Below, piece by piece: positions 9,533-18,374 of a stretch of 64,000 bases of DNA. The notes beneath the pieces are model-generated. The model did not search any database and was not told the DNA's origin. It saw only the letters and a list, made by a program, of their open reading frames with translations. The translations under genes were made by a program, and so were the position numbers. Origin of the DNA: Halogeometricum sp. S3BR5-2. Lineage in GTDB: Archaea; Halobacteriota; Halobacteria; Halobacteriales; Haloferacaceae. The stretch is from assembly GCF_031624635.1 (NCBI RefSeq), contig NZ_JAMQOQ010000001.1, positions 992,001 to 1,056,000 on the forward strand. Direction: 5' to 3'. Position 1 is the first letter of the stretch, and every line of letters begins with the position of its first letter.

Positions 9533-10000
9533 TCAGGAGGGGCCCCGTCCGACGACGAGCGCCGGTCCGTCAGCCGTCGTCCGGAGCGACAGCGAGACCG
9601 TCCGCTCCCCGCGCCCGCGGAAGACGACCGGACCGCCCGGTGTCCGCACCGGTACCGGGACAGAGAGCAGTCGCCGCGTCTCGCCGGCGCTCTCGACCGC
9701 GTAGGTCACGACGCTCCGGTTGCCCGGCCCGCCGGGCGACCCGCCGACGGCGACGTAGTCGACGGCCGCGGCGGTCCACGTCGGTCGGGGGAGCGAGAGC
9801 GCGACCGTTCGCGCCGGCGCGACGGCGGGGTCGCTCGGCGCGTCGCTGCCGACGGCGAGCGCCGACCCGGCCGCCGAGAGCCGGGCTATCGAAGAATCGA
9901 GCGCCGTCGCGGTCCGGTCGGTTCGCGCGCCGTCGACCGCCGGCAGCGACGCCCCGAGCACCGCCGTCGCCAGCGCCGCCGCGAGGACGACCCGGAGCAC
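9533..10000 (-). CDS. Small secreted/anchored protein of the Tad-like operon (probably DUF7311)
   Basis: 155 residues. The N terminus (LRVVLAAALATAVLGASLPAV) is a hydrophobic signal or anchor segment covering residues 2-22; the rest is beta-rich with many V/T/S residues. GTG at 10000 starts 1 base after the TGA of the upstream coiled-coil gene. No known enzyme motif. Its place directly before the secretion ATPase suggests a minor pilin or periplasmic-face partner of the machine. Confidence 0.75.
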   Translation of the reverse strand: MLRVVLAAALATAVLGASLPAVDGARTDRTATALDSSIARLSAAGSALAVGSDAPSDPAVAPARTVALSLPRPTWTAAAVDYVAVGGSPGGPGNRSVVTYAVESAGETRRLLSVPVPVRTPGGPVVFRGRGERTVSLSLRTTADGPALVVGRGPS

Positions 10001-10001
10001 G

Positions 10002-10493
10002 TCACAACGCCCCGCGGAGGCGGGCGGCGAGGGAGTCCGAGTCCGCGTTCTCGTCCCCCGTCTCCGCCGCTGCTTCGGCCGCGTCGACCGCCGAGAAGGA
10101 ATCGTCGACGCCGTCGTCCCCGTCCGGCAGACGTTCCGCGACGAGGCCGTCCGACTCCCCTTCGACCGCTCGCTCGTCCGTCAACCGTTCGACCGCCGCG
10201 AGGGCGAGGTCCGCGCGTCGCTCGACGGAGTCGTTCACCGCCTCGACGCCGCCGAGCAGTCCGCGGACGGCGTCGAGTTCGGCGGTCAGTTCCTCCACTC
10301 GTCGTTCGAGTCGGCGGAGGGTCTCGTCCGTGCCGTCGTCCGCGGCGTCCCCGTTGGGGGTCTCGGGAGCGGTCGGAGGCGACTTCTCGCGCGCGGCGCC
10401 CCTCGAACCGGCGCGCTCCCCGTCGGTCAGCGCGCGTTCGACGGCGTCGAGACGGGCGGCGAGCGTGGCTATGTCGGTCCTGTCGTTCGGCAT
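10002..10493 (-). CDS. Coiled-coil protein, first gene of the Tad-like operon (probably DUF7310)
   Basis: 163 residues, soluble, acidic. Two heptad-rich stretches (about residues 8-27 and 57-110, containing LRRLERRVEELTAELDAVRG) predict a coiled coil; the tail is a disordered Asp/Glu/Ala region ending SLAARLRGAL. ATG at 10493. It heads the leftward operon and faces the CetZ gene across a 75-base divergent promoter. Possible roles are scaffolding or control of the ATPase; nothing in the sequence settles this. Confidence 0.78.
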   Translation of the reverse strand: MPNDRTDIATLAARLDAVERALTDGERAGSRGAAREKSPPTAPETPNGDAADDGTDETLRRLERRVEELTAELDAVRGLLGGVEAVNDSVERRADLALAAVERLTDERAVEGESDGLVAERLPDGDDGVDDSFSAVDAAEAAAETGDENADSDSLAARLRGAL

Positions 10494-10515
10494 GGGGCGG
10501 CTGGCTCCGTCATGT

Positions 10516-10524
10516 CATATAAAG
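10516..10524 (+). promoter_or_regulatory. TATA box of the CetZ gene
   Basis: catataaag lies about 50 bases before the ATG at 10569, so transcription would start near 10545 and leave a leader of roughly 24 bases. The same 75-base gap must also hold the promoter of the divergent coiled-coil gene. Confidence 0.5.
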
Positions 10525-10568
10525 AATTGGTGGGGAAAGTTGAAGGTCCGTACACTCCACTCGATGGT

Positions 10569-11654
10569 ATGAAGACCGTCCTGATAGGGGTCGGGCAGGC
10601 CGGGGGGAAACTCACCCGCGCGCTGGTCGACTTCGACGAGCGAATGGAGTTCGGCGCGGTGCTCGGCGCCGTCGGCGTGAACTCCGCGAAGGCAGACCTC
10701 CGAGAGCTGCCCTTCGAGACCGTCCTGATCGGACAGGACCGCGTGAAGGGCCACGGCGTCGGCGGCGACAACGAACTCGGCGCGGCCGTGATGGACGCCG
10801 ACAGGCGGGAGGTGCTGTCCGCCCTCGACGGCAGCGTCACCGCCGAGGCGGACGCCGTCTTCGTCGTCGCCGGCCTCGGCGGCGGGACCGGAAGCGGCGG
10901 CGCGCCGGTCCTCGTGCGGGAACTCAAGCGGATATACGACGTCCCCGTCTACGCGCTCGGCGTCCTCCCCGGGCGGGACGAGGGGGCGATGTACCAGGTG
11001 AACGCGGGCCGCTCTCTGAAGACCGTTGCCCGCGAGGCCGACTCGCTGTTGCTCGTCGACAACGACGCCTTTCGAAGCTCGGGCGAGAGCCTCGAACAGG
11101 GGTTCGACGCCATCAACGACGCCATCGCGCGGCGCGTGGGCCTGCTGTTCGCCTCCGGCGAGGCCGTCGAGGGGGTGGCCGAGAGCGTCGTCGACTCCTC
11201 CGAAGTGATAAACACGCTCCGCTCGGGCGGCATCGCGGCGCTCGGGTACGCCGCCGCCGAATCCGCGGAGACGGCCGAGGGCAACATCAACACCGTGATG
11301 AGCACCACGCGGCGCGCCCTCCTCACGGGGACGAGTCTCCCCGAGGCGTCGAAGTCGGACTCGGCGCTCCTCGTCATCGCCGGCGAACCCGACAAAATCC
11401 CCCGCAAGGGCGTCGAACGTGCCCGCCGGTGGGTCGAAGAGGAGACGGGGAGCCTCCAGGTCCGCGGCGGCGACTTCCCGCTGGACTCGGGTCGCATCGC
11501 CTCGCTCGTCCTCCTCGGCGGCGTCGAGCGCTCCGACCGCCTCGAAGCGTTCATGCAACGGGCGCGCGACGCCGCGACGGAGGCCGACGAGGCCGAGGCC
11601 CGCGAGGACCCCGCGGACGCCTGGAGCAACGACGAACTCGACGACCTCATCTGA
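10569..11654 (+). CDS. CetZ-family tubulin-like protein
   Basis: 361 residues. Starts MKTVLIGVGQAGGK (nucleotide loop 1) and carries the tubulin signature GGGTGSG at residues 104-110, preceded by VFVVAGLG. The N-terminal GTPase domain is followed by a C-terminal domain, giving the usual size of tubulin/FtsZ superfamily members. The wording of the loops is nearer CetZ than FtsZ, and a true FtsZ1 is present at 38.6 kb. CetZ proteins control cell shape and motility structures in haloarchaea. The start at 10569 is preferred to the in-frame ATG at 10512 because the latter falls in the TATA region. Which CetZ paralogue this is cannot be told here. Confidence 0.88.
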   Translation: MKTVLIGVGQAGGKLTRALVDFDERMEFGAVLGAVGVNSAKADLRELPFETVLIGQDRVKGHGVGGDNELGAAVMDADRREVLSALDGSVTAEADAVFVVAGLGGGTGSGGAPVLVRELKRIYDVPVYALGVLPGRDEGAMYQVNAGRSLKTVAREADSLLLVDNDAFRSSGESLEQGFDAINDAIARRVGLLFASGEAVEGVAESVVDSSEVINTLRSGGIAALGYAAAESAETAEGNINTVMSTTRRALLTGTSLPEASKSDSALLVIAGEPDKIPRKGVERARRWVEEETGSLQVRGGDFPLDSGRIASLVLLGGVERSDRLEAFMQRARDAATEADEAEAREDPADAWSNDELDDLI

Positions 11655-11840
11655 GCCGCGTCCGCGAAACGGTCCGAACGGGAAACAGTCTCGAATATAT
11701 TCACTCGAACGTGCGTCTCCAGCCCGGAAGCGAAAACGTACGTCGACTGTCTCGGCGCATATAGTTCTGTTCACGAAGCGTTCTTGTGGGTCGGCTTCGT
11801 ACCTGTGTGATGTGTTACCGACCACCTATGTAGATGGACG

Positions 11841-13028
11841 ATGTCGCCGACGGCCGCTCACCGTTCTGAACACCACGGGACGGCCGTGTCCGTAGACGGG
11901 TCCGGTCCGCTTCGGCGGAGCCTCGAAGTCGAGTACTGGGTCGTCGACGGGGAGGGACGCCTCGTCGAACCCGACGGACTCGTCGGGGCGGCCGAGGGGA
12001 CCGAACGCGAGTTCGTCGAGCCCATCTTGGAGGTGAAGACGTCCCCCTGCGAGACGACGGCGGAACTGCGCGAGGAACTGTACGAACGCCTCGGGGCGGT
12101 CCTCCGACGCGCCGACGAACTCGACAGGGGTCTCGTCCCCCTCGCGACGCCGATGTGCGAAGAGACCGTCGGAGAACTGGACAGCGAGCGGACGCGGATT
12201 CAGAACCGCATCGTCGGGGACGACTTCCGGTACGTGCGACACTGCGCGGGGACGCACATCCACGTCGAACAGCGTCCCGGGCGCGAAATCGACCAGTTGA
12301 ACGCCTTGGTCGCCATCGACCCTGCGCTGGCGCTTGCGAACACCTCGCCGTACTTCGACGGCCGGCGGTTGGCCGCCGGCGCGCGCTCGAAGCTCTACCG
12401 CCGGATGGCGTACGACGACGTGCCGCACCAGGGGTGGCTGTGGCGCTACGCGGGCGACACGCGCGAGTGGTCGCGGCGACTCGAACGCCGCTTCGAGGAG
12501 TTCCTGACGGCCGCCGTCGACGCCGGCGTCGACCGGACGGACGTCGAGTCGAACTTCTCCCCGGAGAGCGCCGTCTGGACGCCGGTCCAACTGCGAGAGC
12601 GCTTCTCGACGGTCGAGTGGCGCTCGCCCGACAACGCGCTTCCGAGCGAGGTGCTCAGGCTGGCGGACGACGTGGCCGGGTTCGTCGAACGCCTCGACGG
12701 CGCCGAACTCCGCATCGACGGCGAGACGGGCTCCGTGAGCGACGAGATGGTCGTCGCCCCCGAGTTCGACGCCGTCTTGAAGTACGTCGACGCCGCCATC
12801 GAGGAGGGACTGGAGTCGGAGGCGGTCCGCTCGTACCTCGACCGGATGGGGTTCGACGTCGACGCCTACTCGCCGGTGACCCACGAGATAGACGGCCGGG
12901 AGACGGTCAGCCCCGAGGAGGCCCGCGAGATTCGGCTCGAACACGCCGAGCGACTCGAACGCGACGTCCGGAGCGGAGGGCGACGGAGCGGCCGCAGCGG
13001 TCAGAGCGCGCGGGAGCGGACCGACTGA
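11841..13028 (+). CDS. gshA: Glutamate-cysteine ligase family protein (GCS2 type)
   Basis: 395 residues. The segment SLEVEYWVVD near residue 27 is the typical opening of the GCS2/YbdK fold (metal-binding glutamate), and RHCAGTHIHVEQ near 133 and the AYSPVTHEIDG stretch near 345 fit the ATP-grasp-like active site. Haloarchaea make gamma-glutamylcysteine as their main thiol, and this is the likely enzyme (L-glutamate + L-cysteine + ATP). The start is uncertain: ATG at 11841 gives a 25-residue tail before the domain, and a GTG near 11886 is possible. The tail is Arg/Asp rich and probably disordered. Confidence 0.85.
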   Translation: MSPTAAHRSEHHGTAVSVDGSGPLRRSLEVEYWVVDGEGRLVEPDGLVGAAEGTEREFVEPILEVKTSPCETTAELREELYERLGAVLRRADELDRGLVPLATPMCEETVGELDSERTRIQNRIVGDDFRYVRHCAGTHIHVEQRPGREIDQLNALVAIDPALALANTSPYFDGRRLAAGARSKLYRRMAYDDVPHQGWLWRYAGDTREWSRRLERRFEEFLTAAVDAGVDRTDVESNFSPESAVWTPVQLRERFSTVEWRSPDNALPSEVLRLADDVAGFVERLDGAELRIDGETGSVSDEMVVAPEFDAVLKYVDAAIEEGLESEAVRSYLDRMGFDVDAYSPVTHEIDGRETVSPEEAREIRLEHAERLERDVRSGGRRSGRSGQSARERTD

Positions 13029-13080
13029 CGGAAGTCGGGAGAGAAGAGCGGGGACGCGGGCGCGTCGGCCGACGCGCCGC

Positions 13081-14430
13081 TTACTGCGTGAGCAGGCTCG
13101 CGCCGTCGAAGTCGGTTCGACTGTAGTCGACCTCCATCAGGTCGAGAATGGTCGGGGCGATGTCGAAGAGGTCCGCGTCCTCGATGGCGGCGTCGGAGTC
13201 GTCGATGAACAGCGAGGCGTTGTCGAAACTGTGCATCCCGTTGCGGGGACCCTGTCCGAACACGTCGGCGTCGCCCTTGAACCCGGACTTCAGGTCGAAG
13301 CCGTGGTTCGGGACGACGACGAGGTCCGGCGCGATGTCGTCGTGGTCGCCGCGGAACGCCTCCTCCTTCTCGACGACGCGGTCCGCGACTTTCCGCCCGT
13401 CGGGGCCTTCGAGGTTCTCGAGCATCTCCTTCAGTTCGTCGCGGCGTTCGTCGTACTCCTCCTCGGGGACGGCGCCGCGCGGTTCGCGGCCCTCGAGGTT
13501 GAGGTAGAAGCGGCCGGGGATGAGCGAGTACGCCAGCGTGTCGTCGGAGATGTCGTCCAGTTGCTCGTGGTCGTCGTCCTCGTAGGAGAGCCACCCCTCC
13601 TCTTCGAGCAGGGCGTTGCAGTGGACCTCGTAGTCCAGCGAGGTGAACCCGTGGTCGGAGGCGACGACGAGCGTCACGTCGTCGGCGAGCGTCTCTCGAA
13701 TCTCGCCGAGGTAGTCGTCCACCTTGCGGTAGAACTCCATGAACTTCTCCTTGTCAGGGGTCTCGTCCTCGTAGTCCTTGAACAGGAAGTGGTTGACCCG
13801 GTCGGTGGTCATGAACACGCCGAAGAAGAGGTCCCAGTCGTCCTGTTCGAGGTAGTGCGTGAACGCCTCGAAGCGCTTGTCGATGGTCTTGTGCGCGTTC
13901 TCGGCGAACTCGGTCTTGTCGTCTTTGTGCCCGAGTTTCGCGTTCGTGTCGATGATGTATCCCATCGAGTCGAGGTAGTCCCGGAAGTCGTCGGGGTAGG
14001 CCGCCTTGTCGACGCTGGGGGAGAGGAAGCCCGAGACCATCCGCTGGACGTTCCGCTGCGGCGGGAACGTCACGGGGACGTTCATCACGGTTGCCTTGCG
14101 CCCGGCGTCGGTCACGCGGTCCCAGAGTCGGGTGGCCTGCACGTCCCGCCCCATGGGGACGTACGTGTCGTAGGAGCCGTTCTCACGGTCCTGAAAGCCG
14201 TACACGCCCGTCTCGCCGGGGTTGACTCCCGTGGTGAGCGAGGGCCAACACGCCGAGGACTCCGGCGGCACGATGCTCTCGATGGCGCCGGCGCTACCGG
14301 CGTCCGCGAGGGCCGCCATGTTGGGGAACTCGTCGGGATTGTCGGCGAGGAGACTAAAGGGAACGCCGTCGATTCCGATGAAGGCGACACGCGGGTCGTC
14401 TTGCCCGCGTAGTCGGTCGAACAAACCCAT
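13081..14430 (-). CDS. Alkaline phosphatase superfamily phosphodiesterase/pyrophosphatase
   Basis: 449 residues, soluble. Metal and nucleophile motifs of the nucleotide pyrophosphatase/phosphodiesterase group are present: FIGIDGVPFSL near residue 14 (first Asp), SSACWPSLTTGVNPGE near 60 (Thr nucleophile in TTG), TDRVNHFLF near 200, VASDHGF near 250, and a late HSFDNASLF His. No signal peptide, so it acts inside the cell on an unknown phosphoester. ATG at 14430 (MGLFDRLRG) is favoured over the start 24 bases upstream because of good fit to family N termini. It ends 52 bases from the convergent GCS2 gene. Confidence 0.85.
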   Translation of the reverse strand: MGLFDRLRGQDDPRVAFIGIDGVPFSLLADNPDEFPNMAALADAGSAGAIESIVPPESSACWPSLTTGVNPGETGVYGFQDRENGSYDTYVPMGRDVQATRLWDRVTDAGRKATVMNVPVTFPPQRNVQRMVSGFLSPSVDKAAYPDDFRDYLDSMGYIIDTNAKLGHKDDKTEFAENAHKTIDKRFEAFTHYLEQDDWDLFFGVFMTTDRVNHFLFKDYEDETPDKEKFMEFYRKVDDYLGEIRETLADDVTLVVASDHGFTSLDYEVHCNALLEEEGWLSYEDDDHEQLDDISDDTLAYSLIPGRFYLNLEGREPRGAVPEEEYDERRDELKEMLENLEGPDGRKVADRVVEKEEAFRGDHDDIAPDLVVVPNHGFDLKSGFKGDADVFGQGPRNGMHSFDNASLFIDDSDAAIEDADLFDIAPTILDLMEVDYSRTDFDGASLLTQ

Positions 14431-14588
14431 ACCACTCCTTCCCGGAGACGCCATATGAAGGTTCTTCTACGTCCGAACGTCTGCCGGTGACTGCGACGCG
14501 ACGAGAACGGGCGCTCGGCGGCCGCCGAGCGCCGGCGTCGGGGGCGAAGGAGCGAAGTGTCGCCCGTTCCTATCGACGGGCGACAACC

Positions 14589-15026
14589 GTGAAGGAGTTC
14601 GAGCGAAAGCAGTTGCTGGAACGGGTCAACCGCGAGGGCGCCACGGTGGGCGTGGACATCCCCGACGCCATCGACGTGCAGGGCGAGGAGGTGGAACTGC
14701 GCGACTTCGTCTTCGAGATAAAGCGACGCGACACGATTCCGGAGGGCGAACGCGAACGGGTCGACCGGGCCAAGAAGAACCTCCGGCGCGAACGCCTCGA
14801 ACGCCTCCAGCGCATCGAAGAGAACGAGGTGAGCTACGAGGAGGGCGAGCGACTGGTCGAGAGCATCGTCGGCATCGACCGGGCGCTGAACGCCCTCGAA
14901 CAACTGCGTCCCGCGAACCTCGAACAGGAGGCGCAGTTGCAGGAGGCACAGGACCAGAAGCGCTGGATGAACTTCCTGAAGCAGGCGCTCGGCCGCGACG
15001 GCGGGTCCGGCCGCGGGGGGCGGTGA
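14589..15026 (+). CDS. Conserved haloarchaeal protein, 145 aa (probably DUF5788)
   Basis: A charged, mainly helical cytosolic protein (VKEFERKQLLERVNREG at the N terminus; long Glu/Arg helices after residue 50; Gly/Arg tail). GTG at 14589 is chosen because the frame upstream is Arg/Ala-rich and unlike the protein. It sits 4 bases ahead of the DNA polymerase X gene, so the two are very likely one operon. Function unknown; a link to DNA metabolism is only a neighbour inference. Confidence 0.8.
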   Translation: MKEFERKQLLERVNREGATVGVDIPDAIDVQGEEVELRDFVFEIKRRDTIPEGERERVDRAKKNLRRERLERLQRIEENEVSYEEGERLVESIVGIDRALNALEQLRPANLEQEAQLQEAQDQKRWMNFLKQALGRDGGSGRGGR

Positions 15027-15030
15027 GCCC

Positions 15031-16779
15031 GTGAGCCGAAACGACGAGGTTGCGTCGCTGTTCGAGGAGTTCGCCGACCTCTTGGAGGCGAAGGACGTCG
15101 AGTACAAGCCGAACACGTACCGCCGCGCCGCCGAAAACATCCGGGCGCACGCCCGCCCCGTCGAGGAACTCGCAGCCGAGGGCGAGGACGCCGTCGGGGA
15201 GATACAGGGCGTCGGAGAGGCCATCTCCGCGAAGGTGGTCGAGTACTTCGAGACCGGCGAGATAGGAGAGCTAGAGGAACTCCGCGAGGAACTCCCCGTC
15301 GACATGGCGGGACTGACGAGCGTCGAGGGCGTCGGCCCGAAGACCGTCGCCTCGCTGTACGAGGCGCTCGGGGTCACCACGCTCGACGAACTCGAAGCCG
15401 CCGCCGAGGAGGGGCGGATACGCGAGGTGTCCGGGTTCGGGCCGAAGACGGAGGAGAACATCCGCGAGAACGTGCCGTTCGCCCGGCGCGCGCAGGAGCG
15501 CGAACGCCTCGGCGACGCCCGACCGCTGGCCGACGACGCGCTTTCGTACCTCCGTGAGGAGGACGCCGTCGAGCGAGCGGACGTCGCGGGGTCCATCCGG
15601 CGCTGGCGCGATACCATCGGGGACGTGGACGTCCTCGTCGCCAGCGCCGAGGCGGGGGCGGTCGTCGACGCGTTCGTCGACTGGCCGGCCGCGAGCGGCG
15701 TCATCGAGGCCGGCGAGTCGAAGGCGAGCGTCCGCTCGAACGGCGTCCGCGTCGACCTGCGCGTCGTCGACCCCGCGGAGTTCGGCGCCGCCCTCCAGTA
15801 CTTCACCGGGAACAGAGAGCACAACCGGCGGGTCCGGAACGTCGCCATCGAACGGGGGCTGAAGATGAACGAGTACGGCGTGTTCGACGTCTCCGAGGTC
15901 GAGGACCCCGACGCCGACCAACGGGCGGGCGAGCGAGTCGCCGGCGAGACGGAGGAGTCGATGTACGACGCCGTCGGCCTGCCCCTCATTCCGCCGGAGA
16001 TCCGCGAGGACGCCGGCGAAATCGAGGCCGCGCGGGAGGGAACGCTCCCGACGCTGGTCGAGCGTTCGGACGTGCGCGGCGACCTGCACACCCACACGGA
16101 CTGGTCCGACGGGCGCTACTCCCTCGGGGAGATGGTCGCCGCCGCCGAGGAGCGAGGTTACGACTACTACGCCGTCACCGACCACGCCACCGGGCCGGGG
16201 ATGGTCGGCGGCGTCGGCCTCTCGGACGACGAACTCCGCGAGCAGGCGGACGCCGTTGAAACGGCGACGGCCGACGCGGACCTCGAACTCCTCCCCGGCG
16301 TCGAGGCGAACGTCGACGCCGAGGGCGGCGTCTCCGTCGGCGACGACCTCCTGGCCGAACTCGATATCGTGGTTGCCTCGCCGCACGCCGCCCTCGGGCA
16401 GGACCGCGAGACCGCGACCGAACGGCTCGTGACCGCCGTCGAGCATCCCTCCGTCGACGTCCTCGGCCACCCGACGGGCCGCCTCATCAACGAGCGACCG
16501 GGCCTCGACGTCGACGTCGAACGGGTCGCGGCGGCCGCCGCCGAGGCGGGGACGGCCCTCGAAATCAACGCCGACCCGGCCCGCCTCGACCTGCGCGGCG
16601 AACTCGCGCGGGTCGCAATCGAGGCGGGAGCGACTGTCGTCACGAACACCGACGCGCACGCCCCCGGCGGCCTCGACTACGTCCGCTACGGCGTCCACAC
16701 CGCCCGCCGCGGGTGGTGCGAGGCCGACGACCTGCTGAACGCGCGGTCGGTCGAGGACCTGCGCTCGTTCCTGCATTGA
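15031..16779 (+). CDS. polX: DNA polymerase X family with PHP exonuclease domain
   Basis: 582 residues from a GTG. The N-terminal domain has helix-hairpin-helix motifs (IQGVGEAISAKV near 55; VEGVGPKTVASLYEAL near 97). The polymerase-beta catalytic carboxylates lie in AGSIRRWRDTIGDVDVLV near 190. The C-terminal PHP domain carries DLHTHTDWSDG near 350, VTDHATG near 380 and HPTG/NTDAHAPGG later, with metal-binding His/Asp ligands that give 3'-5' exonuclease or related repair activities. Length matches the family (about 570-590). It acts in base-excision/gap-filling DNA repair. Its stop overlaps the start of the next gene. Confidence 0.95.
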   Translation: MSRNDEVASLFEEFADLLEAKDVEYKPNTYRRAAENIRAHARPVEELAAEGEDAVGEIQGVGEAISAKVVEYFETGEIGELEELREELPVDMAGLTSVEGVGPKTVASLYEALGVTTLDELEAAAEEGRIREVSGFGPKTEENIRENVPFARRAQERERLGDARPLADDALSYLREEDAVERADVAGSIRRWRDTIGDVDVLVASAEAGAVVDAFVDWPAASGVIEAGESKASVRSNGVRVDLRVVDPAEFGAALQYFTGNREHNRRVRNVAIERGLKMNEYGVFDVSEVEDPDADQRAGERVAGETEESMYDAVGLPLIPPEIREDAGEIEAAREGTLPTLVERSDVRGDLHTHTDWSDGRYSLGEMVAAAEERGYDYYAVTDHATGPGMVGGVGLSDDELREQADAVETATADADLELLPGVEANVDAEGGVSVGDDLLAELDIVVASPHAALGQDRETATERLVTAVEHPSVDVLGHPTGRLINERPGLDVDVERVAAAAAEAGTALEINADPARLDLRGELARVAIEAGATVVTNTDAHAPGGLDYVRYGVHTARRGWCEADDLLNARSVEDLRSFLH

Positions 16780-17267
16780 CGTCCGAATCGGACGCCGGGT
16801 CGACTCCCTCGGACGCCGACCCCCTCCTCCTCGATTCGATGCTCGGGAAACTGGCCACCTATCTGCGGATGTGCGGCTACGACGCCGCCTACGTGCTCGA
16901 CGACGGCCCGGACCCCGGCGACGACGCGGTTCTCGGACGGGCGCGCGAGGAGGGCCGAACGCTGGTCACCCGCGACGAACGCCTCGCCGCCCGGGCGGAC
17001 GGGGGCATCCTACTCGCCTCCAAATCGGTGACCGACCAACTCGCCGAGTTCGCGGCGGCGGGCTACTCTCCGAGCCTCGACGACCGCCCGACGCGGTGCG
17101 GGTCGTGCAACGGGTCGGTCGCTCGCGTCGACGCCGGGGAGTCGGTGCCGGAGTACGCGCCCGACCCCGACGAACGCCCGCTCTGGCGGTGTCGGGACTG
17201 CGGGCAGGTGTTCTGGAAGGGGAGTCACTGGACGGACGTGGCGGCGCGGTTGGACTCGGTCCGGTGA
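16776..17267 (+). CDS. Mut7-C RNase domain protein (DUF82, PIN-like)
   Basis: 163 residues. PLLLDSMLGKLATYLRMCGYD near residues 14-34 is the hallmark N terminus of the Mut7-C PIN-like RNase fold (first catalytic Asp in LLDSML), with LVTRDERLA near 69 as the second acidic motif. A zinc ribbon follows: RCGSCNG near 108 and RCRDCGQVFW near 140. TTG at 16776 is taken as the start because the conserved LLDSM motif lies upstream of the first ATG, and because it overlaps the polX TGA (TTGA). Likely an RNA nuclease; targets unknown. Confidence 0.87.
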   Translation: MTSESDAGSTPSDADPLLLDSMLGKLATYLRMCGYDAAYVLDDGPDPGDDAVLGRAREEGRTLVTRDERLAARADGGILLASKSVTDQLAEFAAAGYSPSLDDRPTRCGSCNGSVARVDAGESVPEYAPDPDERPLWRCRDCGQVFWKGSHWTDVAARLDSVR

Positions 17268-17291
17268 GAAGAGAGAGGGGGCGAGGGCCGA

Positions 17292-18179
17292 CTACTGCTC
17301 GCCGCGGGGCGTCCAGCGGTCGCAGGCCTCCATGTCGTCCATGAGTTCCTCGTGGTAGCCGCAGTACGGCACGATGCCGTCGTCGGTGCGGACGTAGTCG
17401 AAGTGCGCGCAGTTACCGCAGTAGGCGTCGGCCGGGTGCGATGGCTGGGACTGTCGGGACCCGTCGCCGGAGGGTGACTGCGGCCCCTGCGGCCCGTTCG
17501 GACCGCGCGTCTCGTTCGCCCCCCGCGGCGAGGTGATTGGTTCGGGGTCGGTGCCGCCGTCGGAGACGGTTCCGGAGGTGCCCGTCTGCGTCTCCGCCTC
17601 CGAATCGGGCGTGCCGCCGAGGAAGCCGATGCCGCCGAATCCGCGCGAGCGGTCGACCTCCACGTAGCGCGTCTCGCCCTTCTTCGTCACCTGTACCGTG
17701 GCGGTGCCGCCCGGCGCGTTCCGCGTCTTGAAGTTGGCGACGCCGACGAACAGACACCAGAACGTCGTCAGCGCACCGAGGAAGTAGATACCCACCGTCA
17801 GAAGCGTCAAGTCGCCGTAACCGGGGGGACAGCCGGTCGCCCCGGACCACCGGCAGGGGTAGGCGTACCGGAACAGCGCGACGCCCACCAGAGCGATGCC
17901 CGCGCCGACGACGGCCGCCGCCTTCGTGAGTCCGCTCGACGGGGTGACGGTGAAGATGCCGAGGAACACCATCGGCACGCCGACGCCCGCGAGGATACCC
18001 CCGAGTTCGCGGACGCCTCCGAGCGTCATATCGCCGAGGAGCAGGTCCGTCGTGGCGACGACGATACCCGCGACGACGAGGGCGACGCCGAAGAGAAAGA
18101 CCCCCAGTCCGAGCGACAGTCGCCGGAGGCTCGGCCCCGCGCGTTCCCCTGTGTGATAGGCCTCCGAGAGACTGGTCAT
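17292..18179 (-). CDS. Four-helix membrane protein with C-terminal Cys cluster (probably DUF7139)
   Basis: 295 residues. Four hydrophobic helices lie between about residues 18 and 150 (LSLGLGVFLFGVALVVAG first), followed by a Gly/Ser/Pro-rich linker and a short C-terminal cysteine domain (AYCGNCAHFDYVR ... PYCGYHEELMDDMEACDRW) that looks like a small zinc site. ATG at 18179 (MTSLSEAYHTG) rather than the earlier in-frame starts, because TATA-like gagtatatg near 18230-18240 on the minus strand then lies about 55 bases upstream. Role unknown. Confidence 0.82.
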   Translation of the reverse strand: MTSLSEAYHTGERAGPSLRRLSLGLGVFLFGVALVVAGIVVATTDLLLGDMTLGGVRELGGILAGVGVPMVFLGIFTVTPSSGLTKAAAVVGAGIALVGVALFRYAYPCRWSGATGCPPGYGDLTLLTVGIYFLGALTTFWCLFVGVANFKTRNAPGGTATVQVTKKGETRYVEVDRSRGFGGIGFLGGTPDSEAETQTGTSGTVSDGGTDPEPITSPRGANETRGPNGPQGPQSPSGDGSRQSQPSHPADAYCGNCAHFDYVRTDDGIVPYCGYHEELMDDMEACDRWTPRGEQ

Positions 18180-18374
18180 GCGCGTGTGTATAGTCCCCGC
18201 ACACAAAACGATGCGTCAGACGCTCGTACGACACATATACTCACGGTGTAAAATCACAGTATCCGACTAATTCGACGGCGAACGGGGTCCGCGTCAGCGC
18301 GGGACGAGGCGGAGGCGCCGCCGGCGTGCGACCGTGTCGAAGGGATTATTGCCGGCGGTGGCAAAGCGCACGAC

